Origin: Enterobacter cloacae complex sp. ECNIH7
Lineage (GTDB): Bacteria > Pseudomonadota > Gammaproteobacteria > Enterobacterales > Enterobacteriaceae
NCBI RefSeq assembly: GCF_002208095.1
Contig: NZ_CP017990.1
Location: 1,612,001 to 1,676,000 of the forward strand
Length of the DNA: 64,000 bases
Reading direction: 5' to 3'
How positions within the stretch are numbered: position 1 is the first letter of the stretch; the number at the start of each line of letters is the position of its first letter. A model generated the notes under the pieces. It was not told where the DNA came from. It ran no database searches and saw nothing but the letters and a program-made list of their open reading frames with translations. Both the position numbers and the translations under genes were made by a program. Below are positions 8,755 to 16,394 of this stretch, one piece after another.

Positions 8755-9795
8755 ATGCGTTATCAAAAACTGGGCAACACCGGTCTGTTTGTTTCTGAAC
8801 TGTGCCTCGGCACCATGACCTTCGGCGGCGAGGGCGGCATGTGGGGCAAGATTGGCCAGCTCCAGCAAAGTGAAGCCGAGCAGCTGGTGGGCCGCGCGCT
8901 GGATGCCGGGATCAACTTTATCGACACCGCGGACGTTTACTCGGAAGGACGCTCGGAGGAGATCACCGGTCAGGCGCTGAAAAACCTGAAGATCCCTCGC
9001 GAGAACGTGGTGGTCGCCACGAAAGTGTTCGGCGAAACGGGAACGGCCGGGGTGAACTCGCGCGGCAGCTCGCGCTATCACATCATCAGCAGCGTGAAGG
9101 AGAGCCTGCGCCGCATGCAGCTCGATCATATCGATCTCTACCAGCTTCACGGCTTCGACCCCGCAACGCCGATTGAAGAAATGCTCTACGCGCTGGATAA
9201 CCTGGTGCAGCACGGCCACGTGCGCTATATCGGCGTCTCGAACTGGGCGGCGTGGCAGATTGCCAAAGCGCTGGGCATTTCCGAGCGTCTCGGGCTGGCG
9301 CGTTTCGCGTCGCTGCAGGCGTATTACACCATTGCCGGACGCGATCTTGAGCGCGAGCTGGTGCCGATGATGCAGAGCGAAGGCGTCGGGCTGATGGTCT
9401 GGAGCCCGCTGGCGGGCGGCCTGCTGAGCGGAAAATATGGCCGCGACGGGCAGAGCGAAGCCGGTGGTCGCCGTCTGGAGTTCGACTTCCCGCCGGTGAA
9501 TAAAGACCGCGCCTTCGACTGCGTGGACGTAATGCGCACTATCGCCGAAAGCAAGGGTGTCTCCGTCGCGCAAATCGCGCTGGCCTGGCTGCTGCACCAG
9601 AAAGCGGTGACCAGCGTCATCATTGGCGCGAAACGCGTTGAACAGCTGGACGACAACATTGCCGCCACCGGGATCCGCCTGAGCGAAGACGAGCTTAAGC
9701 AGCTTGATGCGGTGAGCGCGCTGCCGCGCGAATACCCGGGCTGGATGCTGGAGCGGCAGGGGGAATATCGCCGCAATCAGCTCGCGCAACAATAA
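8755..9795 (+). CDS. Aldo/keto reductase
   Basis: Cytoplasmic NADPH-dependent reductase of 346 residues with the AKR TIM-barrel. The catalytic tetrad is recognisable: Asp57 and Tyr62 in FIDTADVYSEG, Lys in VVVATKVFGE and His in LYQLHGFDP. The cofactor end shows TSVIIGAKRVEQL, and YIGVSNWAAWQ is the usual strand-6 signature. The ORF starts after GCGAGGAATAACTT, a good ribosome site. It lies 102 bases after the efflux channel gene on the same strand and is followed by a strong terminator, so it may share the efflux transcript or have its own promoter. The substrate is unknown; detoxification of reactive aldehydes would fit the neighbours but is only an inference. Confidence 0.9.
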   Translation: MRYQKLGNTGLFVSELCLGTMTFGGEGGMWGKIGQLQQSEAEQLVGRALDAGINFIDTADVYSEGRSEEITGQALKNLKIPRENVVVATKVFGETGTAGVNSRGSSRYHIISSVKESLRRMQLDHIDLYQLHGFDPATPIEEMLYALDNLVQHGHVRYIGVSNWAAWQIAKALGISERLGLARFASLQAYYTIAGRDLERELVPMMQSEGVGLMVWSPLAGGLLSGKYGRDGQSEAGGRRLEFDFPPVNKDRAFDCVDVMRTIAESKGVSVAQIALAWLLHQKAVTSVIIGAKRVEQLDDNIAATGIRLSEDELKQLDAVSALPREYPGWMLERQGEYRRNQLAQQ

Positions 9796-9803
9796 CCTTC
9801 CTT

Positions 9804-9838
9804 GCCCCGGTAGTGCATCGCTAACCGGGGCTTTTTTT
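9804..9838 (+). terminator. Rho-independent terminator after the aldo/keto reductase gene
   Basis: GCCCCGGT (9804-9811) pairs with ACCGGGGC (9824-9831) and is followed by seven T. It separates the efflux/reductase block from the glucosidase operon. Confidence 0.92.
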
Positions 9839-9870
9839 CCCGCATTGCTCACAAAAAACGATCCTCCTCT

Positions 9871-9934
9871 TTGATCCCCATTTCATCTTCGCCTATATGA
9901 CTAGTCATGAAATTTTAAATGACTAGTCATATAG
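9871..9934. promoter_or_regulatory. Promoter with twin palindromic operators of the glucosidase operon
   Basis: CTATATGACTAGTCAT (9893-9908) and ATGACTAGTCATATAG (9919-9934) are exact inverted copies, ten A/T-rich bases apart. Each contains the 12-base palindrome ATGACTAGTCAT, with centres 22 bases (two helical turns) apart. A candidate promoter, TTGATC (9871-9876) with TATATG (9894-9899) at 17-base spacing, overlaps the first palindrome. The GntR/UTRA regulator encoded third in this operon is the obvious candidate ligand. A GGGAGGA ribosome site follows at once. Confidence 0.82.
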
Positions 9935-9943
9935 GGAGGAAAC

Positions 9944-11320
9944 ATGAACAATCAGCTGCCGGCCAATTTTTTATGGGGCAACTCGGTGTCAAGCATGCAG
10001 ACGGAAGGGGCCTGGAATGAGGGCGGGAAGGGGATGTCGGTGTATGACATTCGCGAAGCCGGGGAGAACGTCTCCGACTGGAAAGTCGCGACCGACTCCT
10101 ATCACCGCTACCGGGAAGATTTCGACCTGATGCAGGATCTGGGCATGAACTGCTACCGCTTCCAGATCTCCTGGAGCCGCGTCTGCCCGCAGGGCGACGG
10201 CGCGTTCAACGACGAAGGCATCGCGTTTTATGACCGTTTTATCGACGATCTGATCGCCCGCGGCATCGAGCCGATGATCTGCCTGTACCATTTCGATATG
10301 CCGCTCGCGCTGGCGCAGGAGTACAACGGCTTCAACGACCGCCGCGTGATGGATGCCTTTATCCGCTACGGCAAAAAGATGATCGACTGCTTTGGCGACC
10401 GCGTGAAGTACTGGCTGACCTTCAACGAGCAGAACATCTTCCATATGCCGGAAGCGTTCCGTATTTCCGGCTATATGCACGGCGAGAAAACCCTGCGCGA
10501 GCTGTACGAGCTGCAGCACCATACGATGGTGGCGCACATGGCGCTGACCGAGTATCTGCATCAGACCAGACCGGGCCAGCTGATGGGCGGCATGCTGGCG
10601 CACCAGCTGATCTACCCGGCCACCTGCAAACCGCGCGATATCTTCTGCGCCCAGCAGTACGACGAGTTCCTCAACCAGAACCTGCTGCGCGTCTTCGCAG
10701 GGCAGGGCTACAGCCCGGCGGTGATGGCGGTGGTGGAGCAGGAGGGCTTTGGCGATATCTACCGCGCCGAGGATTTAGCGCTGCTGGCGCGCACCAGAAA
10801 CGACTATATGGCCTTCAGCTACTACGCCAGCAAAACGCTGGACAGCGATGCGATCCCGGAAGGCACGCCGGTGAACTATTACCTGCTGCACGGCGAGAAA
10901 AACAACCCGTACCTGAAGGCCACCGAGTGGAACTGGCAGATCGATCCGCTGGGCTTTCGCACCATCATCACCCGCTACGCCAACGACTGGCGGATGCCGG
11001 TCTTCCCGATCGAAAACGGCATCGGGGTGATTGAGTCCTGGGACGGCGTCAATCCGATTGAGGACACCTACCGCATCGACTACCACCGGGCGCATATCAA
11101 TGCCATGAAGGAGGCGATGTTCGAGGACGGGGCGGAGGTGATCGGCTACCTCGGCTGGGGGTTAATCGACATTCTCAGCTCCCAGGGCGACATGCGTAAG
11201 CGCTACGGCGTGGTCTATGTCAACCGGGAAAACCACGACCTGAAAGACCTGAAGCGCGTGCCGAAGAAGAGCTACGCGTGGTTAAAACAGGTTATCCATA
11301 CCAACGGACGCGAGATGTAA
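9944..11320 (+). CDS. GH1 family 6-phospho-beta-glucosidase
   Basis: Cytoplasmic glycosidase of 458 residues that would split phosphorylated beta-glucosides such as cellobiose 6-phosphate or arbutin/salicin phosphate. GH1 landmarks are FLWGNSVSSMQTEGAWNEGG at the N-terminus, the acid/base Glu162 in TFNEQN, and the nucleophile Glu in PIENGIG (the common form is TENG). The C-terminal YGVVYVNRENHDLKDLKRVPKKS supplies the phosphate-binding Lys/Tyr stretch typical of phospho-beta-glucosidases, which supports a PTS-linked substrate. It is first in a three-gene operon with a PTS IIC gene and a GntR regulator, behind a twin operator. The GH1 family is certain; the exact sugar is not. Confidence 0.92.
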   Translation: MNNQLPANFLWGNSVSSMQTEGAWNEGGKGMSVYDIREAGENVSDWKVATDSYHRYREDFDLMQDLGMNCYRFQISWSRVCPQGDGAFNDEGIAFYDRFIDDLIARGIEPMICLYHFDMPLALAQEYNGFNDRRVMDAFIRYGKKMIDCFGDRVKYWLTFNEQNIFHMPEAFRISGYMHGEKTLRELYELQHHTMVAHMALTEYLHQTRPGQLMGGMLAHQLIYPATCKPRDIFCAQQYDEFLNQNLLRVFAGQGYSPAVMAVVEQEGFGDIYRAEDLALLARTRNDYMAFSYYASKTLDSDAIPEGTPVNYYLLHGEKNNPYLKATEWNWQIDPLGFRTIITRYANDWRMPVFPIENGIGVIESWDGVNPIEDTYRIDYHRAHINAMKEAMFEDGAEVIGYLGWGLIDILSSQGDMRKRYGVVYVNRENHDLKDLKRVPKKSYAWLKQVIHTNGREM

Positions 11321-11371
11321 GCCGTACGCTGCCGGGCCGTTTTTGTGACTGATTGATGGGAACTATCCGCT

Positions 11372-12694
11372 ATGTCTGAAACAAAAATAACACCGCACAT
11401 GCAGTCTTTTGTCGATAAGTTTGTTGAGTTCTCGGCGCGCCTGGCAAACCAGGTGCACCTTCGCTCCCTGCGCGACGCTTTCGCCACGGTGATGCCCATT
11501 TTCATCCTTGCCGGTCTGGCGGTACTGGTGAACAACGTGGTATTTCCGTGGATTTTTCACGGCGACATGCTCGCGCAGTTTAAGGTGTGGGGCGAGGCGA
11601 TTATCAACGGCACGCTGAACATCGCCGCGCTGCTGCTGGCCCCGATGATTGCCTGGTCGCTGGCGCGCAACAAAGATTTCGACAATCCGGTCTCGGCAGT
11701 GGTTATCGCCGTCAGCAGCTTCATCATCATGATGCCGATGCGCCTGCAGATTACGCCCGTCGGCAGCGACGCCGCGGTGAACGTCACCCAGGTGCTGACG
11801 TTCGCCAATATTGGCTCAACCGGGATTTTCGCCGGGGTGCTGATCGGGCTGCTCTCAACGGAAGTGTTTATCGCCATTTCGCGGCTGAAGGCGCTGCACA
11901 TTTCCCTCGGGGAAAACGTGCCTCCGGCGGTGAGCAAATCCTTTACCGCGCTGATCCCGACCATCCTCACGCTCTCCCTGTTCGCGGTGCTGGCGGCCGT
12001 GCTGGCAAACGTACTGCAAACGGATCTGATCCATCTTATTACGACCTTTATCCAGCAGCCGCTGCGGCTGATCAACACCAGCCTGCCGGGGACGATTTTC
12101 ATCTACAGCTTCGGTAACTTCCTGTTCACGCTGGGTATTCATCAGTCTGTCGTCAACAGCGTGGTGCTGGAGCCGTTCCTGCTGATCAACACCAACGAGA
12201 ACATGCTGGCCTTCGCCAACGGTCAGCCCATCCCGCATATCATCAACAACATCTTCGTGCCGACGTTTGGCATGGTGGGCGGCACGGGCAGCACGATCTC
12301 GCTGCTGATTGCCATCTTTATCTTCTCCAGACAAAAATCGGCGAAGCAGGTGGCGCGTCTGTCGCTGGCGCCGGGCCTGTTTAACATCAACGAGCCGGTG
12401 ATTTTTGGCCTGCCGATCGTGTTTAACCTGCCGCTGATGATCCCGTTCGTGCTGCTGCCCGCCATCGGCATTTACTTCGCCTGGCTCTGTACCACGCTGG
12501 GGTTAATATCGCGCTGCGTGGTGATGATCCCGTGGACCACGCCGCCCATTCTCAGCGCCTGGCTTGCCACGGCGGGGGACTGGCGGGCGGTGGTGGTGCA
12601 GTTGGCAATCATCGTATTTGGTGTATTCTTCTACCTGCCTTTCCTCAAGATTGCCGAGAGAGTGGCGTTGAAAAACAGCGGGATAGAAAACTAA
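11372..12694 (+). CDS. PTS sugar transporter EIIC component, lactose/cellobiose type
   Basis: Membrane channel of 440 residues with about ten hydrophobic helices. The cellobiose-family N-terminus (MQSFVDKFVEFSARLANQVHLRSLRDAFATVMP) leads into the first helices, and a GTGSTISLLIAIF and NINEPVIFGLPIV region carries the conserved Asn-Glu-Pro of the sugar site. IIC proteins translocate a sugar while the IIB partner phosphorylates it. No IIB or IIA gene lies next to it, so it must borrow them from elsewhere, for example from a chbBC-A-like system. It lies 51 bases after the glucosidase gene and 15 bases before the regulator gene. Confidence 0.9.
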   Translation: MSETKITPHMQSFVDKFVEFSARLANQVHLRSLRDAFATVMPIFILAGLAVLVNNVVFPWIFHGDMLAQFKVWGEAIINGTLNIAALLLAPMIAWSLARNKDFDNPVSAVVIAVSSFIIMMPMRLQITPVGSDAAVNVTQVLTFANIGSTGIFAGVLIGLLSTEVFIAISRLKALHISLGENVPPAVSKSFTALIPTILTLSLFAVLAAVLANVLQTDLIHLITTFIQQPLRLINTSLPGTIFIYSFGNFLFTLGIHQSVVNSVVLEPFLLINTNENMLAFANGQPIPHIINNIFVPTFGMVGGTGSTISLLIAIFIFSRQKSAKQVARLSLAPGLFNINEPVIFGLPIVFNLPLMIPFVLLPAIGIYFAWLCTTLGLISRCVVMIPWTTPPILSAWLATAGDWRAVVVQLAIIVFGVFFYLPFLKIAERVALKNSGIEN

Positions 12695-12709
12695 CTGAAA
12701 GGAAGGACG

Positions 12710-13426
12710 ATGGCGGCGAAGTACATCACCATAGCGCGGGAAATTAAGAAACGCATTATCAGCCAGCAGTACGCCGCCAATGAACCGCTGCCGGACCAGT
12801 TTGCGCTGGCGGCGGAGTTCAGCACCAGCCGGATGACCATTCAGCAGGCGATGCGCCAGCTGATCGTCGAAGGTCTGGTCTATACCCGCCAGGGGCAGGG
12901 CACGTTCATCCGTAAAAACTTCCTTCAGCTCTCGCAGTGGGATCTCTCCGGCAGCGACTACTTTGGTGCGACCAAAACCTGGGAACATCTGGGCACGGTG
13001 ACCAGCCGGGTGGTGCATTTCGAGCTGCGCTTCCCGAACGAAAAAGAGCAGGCGTCGCTGATGATTAACGCCGATGCGCCGATCTATGACTTCATTCGAC
13101 TCCGCCTGCTGAACGGCGAACCGATGTCGCTGGATTCCACGGTGATGCCGATGAATCTGGTGCCGGGCCTGACGAAAAACCATCTTGAAGGGTCGGTGTT
13201 TCAGTACGTGCAGGAGACGCTGGGGCTGAAAATTATGGGGTCGTATCGGGTGGTGCGGGCGCTTAAGCCCAACGCGCTGGACAGGGAGCATCTGGTCTGC
13301 GAAGAAACCGATCCGGTGCTGGAGGTGGAGCAGGTGATTTATCTGGAGGACGGCACGCCGCTGGAGTATGCCCACTGCCACTATCGGTACGACCACGGCG
13401 GGATAGTGATCGTGAATAATGGATAA
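12710..13426 (+). CDS. GntR-family (HutC/UTRA type) transcriptional regulator
   Basis: A 238-residue regulator. Residues about 5-68 form the GntR winged helix, with KYITIAREIKKRIISQQYAAN, FSTSRMTIQQAMRQLIVEGLV and TRQGQGTFI. The rest is a UTRA ligand domain ending in the usual FEYAHCHYRYD-like signature (here LEYAHCHYRYDHGG). UTRA regulators usually bind a sugar phosphate, which relieves repression. Being third in the glucosidase-PTS operon, it probably represses its own operon through the twin ATGACTAGTCAT palindromes at 9897-9930. The ribosome site GAAAGGAAGG precedes the ATG. Confidence 0.92.
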   Translation: MAAKYITIAREIKKRIISQQYAANEPLPDQFALAAEFSTSRMTIQQAMRQLIVEGLVYTRQGQGTFIRKNFLQLSQWDLSGSDYFGATKTWEHLGTVTSRVVHFELRFPNEKEQASLMINADAPIYDFIRLRLLNGEPMSLDSTVMPMNLVPGLTKNHLEGSVFQYVQETLGLKIMGSYRVVRALKPNALDREHLVCEETDPVLEVEQVIYLEDGTPLEYAHCHYRYDHGGIVIVNNG

Positions 13427-13456
13427 AAAAAAGCGGGCAACGAGGCCCGCTTTTTT
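13427..13456. terminator. Bidirectional terminator between the gntR-type gene and ldtB
   Basis: AAAGCGGGC pairs with GCCCGCTTT over the loop AACGAG. It has an A run before and a T run after, so it can stop transcription arriving from either convergent gene. Confidence 0.92.
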
Positions 13457-13468
13457 AATGCTTCGCTA

Positions 13469-14389
13469 TCAGTTCAAACGCACCGGCATACCGGAGCGGT
13501 TCTGCACGGCCTGGTCAACAATCGCCGTTTCTACGTCTGGCTGAGAAGTCACCGCCTGCACCGCGCTGTTCAGCGTAACAGGGACGATTTCGTTGTTGTT
13601 GATCTGGTCTTCGCTGGTGGACAGCGGGTTGTGCACTTCGATGTAGCGGCTGCCGTCTGGCTCAGAGGTCGCTTTCACCGGTTCGTTGATGAACTGCACG
13701 CGCGTACCGACCGGCACGTTTTCGAACAGGAACTTGATGTCGTCGTTACGCAGACGCACGCAGCCGTGGCTTACGCGCAGGCCGATACCGAAGTTGGCGT
13801 TGGTACCGTGGATAGCGTACAGGCGGCCAATGTACAGCGCGTACAGACCCATTGGGTTATCCGGGCCTGCCGGTACAACGGCTGGCAGCGGTTCGCCCGC
13901 AGCGATGTATTCCGCGTGCATTTTGGCAGTCGGCGTCCAGGTTGGGCCCGCTTTCTTACGCTCAACTTTGGTGGTCCAGTTCATTGGGGTGTCTTTACCC
14001 AGCTGGCCGATACCGATTGGCAGCACGATAACGGTGTTGGTGCCTTTCGGGTAGTAATACAGACGCATTTCGGCGCTGTTAATCACGATACCTTCATGAA
14101 CGGTATCCGGCAGGATCAGCTGCTGAGGAATATTCAGCACGGTACCCGCTTTCGGCAGATACGGGTCAACGCCCGGGTTCGCTTCCAGCATGTTAGACAG
14201 GCCCAGCTGGTACTGCGCAGCGAAATACTCCAGCGGCTGAGAGTTACCTTCTGGTACCGTCACAACCTGGTTCTGGCCTACCAGACGGCTACCGTCTGTT
14301 GGCAGGGGATACGTCACCGCAGACGCGGTCTTACAAAAACCTACTACGGCTAACGCCGCCGCTAAAAGCGTTGTTAATTTCATGTTCAT
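13469..14389 (-). CDS. ldtB: L,D-transpeptidase LdtB (YbiS)
   Basis: Periplasmic enzyme of 306 residues, as in E. coli. It attaches Braun lipoprotein (Lpp) to meso-diaminopimelate of peptidoglycan. The order is signal peptide (1-24, cleavage after TASA), a LysM-like stretch (about 40-95, including [18 protein letters not shown]), then the YkuD catalytic domain (about 100-235) with the catalytic Cys in [10 protein letters not shown] and the partner His in [13 protein letters not shown]-terminal tail of about 60 residues follows. Similarity to YbiS continues along the chain, which favours LdtB over its paralogues ErfK and YcfS. In E. coli it directly follows ybiR; here it is displaced by the efflux/glucosidase block. 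Confidence 0.95.
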   Translation of the reverse strand: MNMKLTTLLAAALAVVGFCKTASAVTYPLPTDGSRLVGQNQVVTVPEGNSQPLEYFAAQYQLGLSNMLEANPGVDPYLPKAGTVLNIPQQLILPDTVHEGIVINSAEMRLYYYPKGTNTVIVLPIGIGQLGKDTPMNWTTKVERKKAGPTWTPTAKMHAEYIAAGEPLPAVVPAGPDNPMGLYALYIGRLYAIHGTNANFGIGLRVSHGCVRLRNDDIKFLFENVPVGTRVQFINEPVKATSEPDGSRYIEVHNPLSTSEDQINNNEIVPVTLNSAVQAVTSQPDVETAIVDQAVQNRSGMPVRLN

Positions 14390-14611
14390 GTTGTGCGAGG
14401 TATCTAAGCCATTCTGGCGATGAGTTGATAAGTCTGAATCTGTGATGGGAGCGCATTATATGTGCATTCCCGCTAACAGGGAATTCAGATGTGTACGAAA
14501 TCACATTTTTTTCGATTTTGTTAAAGTTTAGTGGATTGCCGCAACACGGGATCTCAATTCGGAATTGTGGCATAATGCCGTGTTTATCACACTTTTCGCA
14601 GGAATCTCCCC

Positions 14612-16207
14612 GTGTTAGTTACCAGCAACGTCACTATGCAGTTTGGCAGTAAGCCGCTGTTCGAAAACATTTCCGTCAAATTTGGCGGCGGCAACCGTTA
14701 CGGCCTGATTGGTGCCAACGGTAGCGGAAAATCCACCTTTATGAAGATCCTCGGCGGTGACCTGGAGCCGACGCTCGGCAACGTATCGCTCGACCCTAAC
14801 GAGCGTATCGGTAAGCTGCGTCAGGATCAGTTCGCCTTCGAAGAGTTCACCGTGCTCGACACCGTGATCATGGGGCATGGGGAACTGTGGGAAGTGAAGC
14901 AGGAGCGCGATCGCATCTACGCGCTGGCCGAAATGAGCGAAGAAGATGGCTATAAAGTGGCCGATCTGGAAACGCAGTACGGTGAGATGGACGGTTACTC
15001 TGCAGAAGCGCGCGCGGGTGAGCTGCTGCTTGGCGTGGGTATTCCTGTCGAACAACATTACGGCCCGATGAGCGAAGTGGCGCCAGGCTGGAAGCTGCGC
15101 GTGCTGCTGGCACAGGCGCTGTTCTCTAACCCGGACATCCTGCTGCTCGACGAACCGACGAACAACCTGGACATCGACACCATCCGCTGGCTGGAGCAGA
15201 CGCTGAACGATCGCGACAGCACCATGATCATCATTTCGCACGACCGTCACTTCCTGAACATGGTCTGTACGCACATGGCGGATCTGGACTACGGCGAGCT
15301 GCGCGTTTACCCGGGCAACTATGACGAGTACATGACGGCGGCCACCCAGGCGCGTGAACGTCTGCTGGCGGATAACGCCAAGAAGAAAGCGCAGATTGCT
15401 GACCTGCAGTCCTTCGTCAGCCGCTTCAGCGCCAACGCCTCTAAATCGCGTCAGGCAACCTCGCGCGCGCGTCAGATTGATAAAATCAAGCTGGAAGAGG
15501 TTAAAGCCTCCAGCCGTCAGAACCCGTTCATCCGCTTCGAGCAGGACAAGAAGCTGTTCCGTAACGCGCTGGAAGTGGAAGCCCTTACCAAAGGCTTCGA
15601 TGAAGGCCCGCTGTTTAAAAACTTCAACCTGCTGCTGGAAGTGGGCGAGAAGATTGCCATCCTCGGTGCCAACGGCGTGGGTAAATCCACCATGCTGAAA
15701 ACCCTGGTCGGCGAACTGCAGCCGGACAACGGCACCGTGAAGTGGTCTGAAAACGCGCAGATTGGCTACTACGCGCAGGACCATGAATACGAGTTCGAAA
15801 ATGACCTGACCGTCTTTGACTGGATGAGCCAGTGGAAGCAGGAAGGCGACGACGAGCAGGCGGTGCGCAGCATTCTGGGTCGTCTGCTGTTCAGCCAGGA
15901 CGACATCAAAAAGCCGGCTAAGGTGCTCTCCGGTGGTGAGAAGGGCCGCATGCTGTTCGGCAAGCTGATGATGGAAAAACCAAACATCCTGGTGATGGAC
16001 GAACCGACTAACCACCTGGACATGGAATCCATCGAATCCCTGAACATGGCGCTGGAGATGTATCAGGGGACCCTGATCTTCGTCTCTCACGACCGTGAGT
16101 TCGTCAGCTCGCTGGCGACCCGCGTGATCGAAATTACGCCAGAGCGCGTGGTGGACTTCACCGGTAACTATGAAGATTACCTGCGCAGTAAAGGTATCGA
16201 CGGCTAA
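14612..16207 (+). CDS. ybiT: ABC-F family ATPase YbiT
   Basis: Cytoplasmic ABC-F protein of 531 residues with two ATP-binding cassettes and no membrane part. Such proteins act on the ribosome. Cassette 1 has Walker A GANGSGKS and Walker [10 protein letters not shown]. Cassette 2 has GANGVGKS, signature LSGGEKGRM and VMDEPTNH. The inter-domain linker (about residues 240-310) is rich in Lys, Arg and Ala, as expected for the P-site-tRNA-interacting motif. The start is GTG, with GCAGGAA about eight bases upstream and the family N-terminus [12 protein letters not shown]. Its precise ribosomal role is less well defined than that of EttA. Confidence 0.95.
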   Translation: MLVTSNVTMQFGSKPLFENISVKFGGGNRYGLIGANGSGKSTFMKILGGDLEPTLGNVSLDPNERIGKLRQDQFAFEEFTVLDTVIMGHGELWEVKQERDRIYALAEMSEEDGYKVADLETQYGEMDGYSAEARAGELLLGVGIPVEQHYGPMSEVAPGWKLRVLLAQALFSNPDILLLDEPTNNLDIDTIRWLEQTLNDRDSTMIIISHDRHFLNMVCTHMADLDYGELRVYPGNYDEYMTAATQARERLLADNAKKKAQIADLQSFVSRFSANASKSRQATSRARQIDKIKLEEVKASSRQNPFIRFEQDKKLFRNALEVEALTKGFDEGPLFKNFNLLLEVGEKIAILGANGVGKSTMLKTLVGELQPDNGTVKWSENAQIGYYAQDHEYEFENDLTVFDWMSQWKQEGDDEQAVRSILGRLLFSQDDIKKPAKVLSGGEKGRMLFGKLMMEKPNILVMDEPTNHLDMESIESLNMALEMYQGTLIFVSHDREFVSSLATRVIEITPERVVDFTGNYEDYLRSKGIDG

Positions 16208-16348
16208 TTTCCCGTCGTCTTTCACGCTGCAGATGCGTTGGCTTCACCTGTTCACCCCGGTCACTTACTTATATAAGCTCCCGGGGATTCACAGGTTTGC
16301 CGCCTTCCTGCAGCGCGAAATACTTAGAGAAAGGGGGCGTGCCTTTAT

Positions 16349-16392
16349 TCCCTCTCCCTGTGGGAGAGGGTTAGGGTGAGGGCATCAGGCCG
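16349..16392. repeat. REP-like repeat, copy 2 (single hairpin form)
   Basis: CCCTCTCCC pairs with GGGAGAGGG across TGT, followed by the shared tail TTAGGGTGAGGGCATCAG. Only the second half of the composite element is present. It lies between the convergent genes ybiT and the GH31 gene. Confidence 0.8.
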
Positions 16393-16394
16393 TA

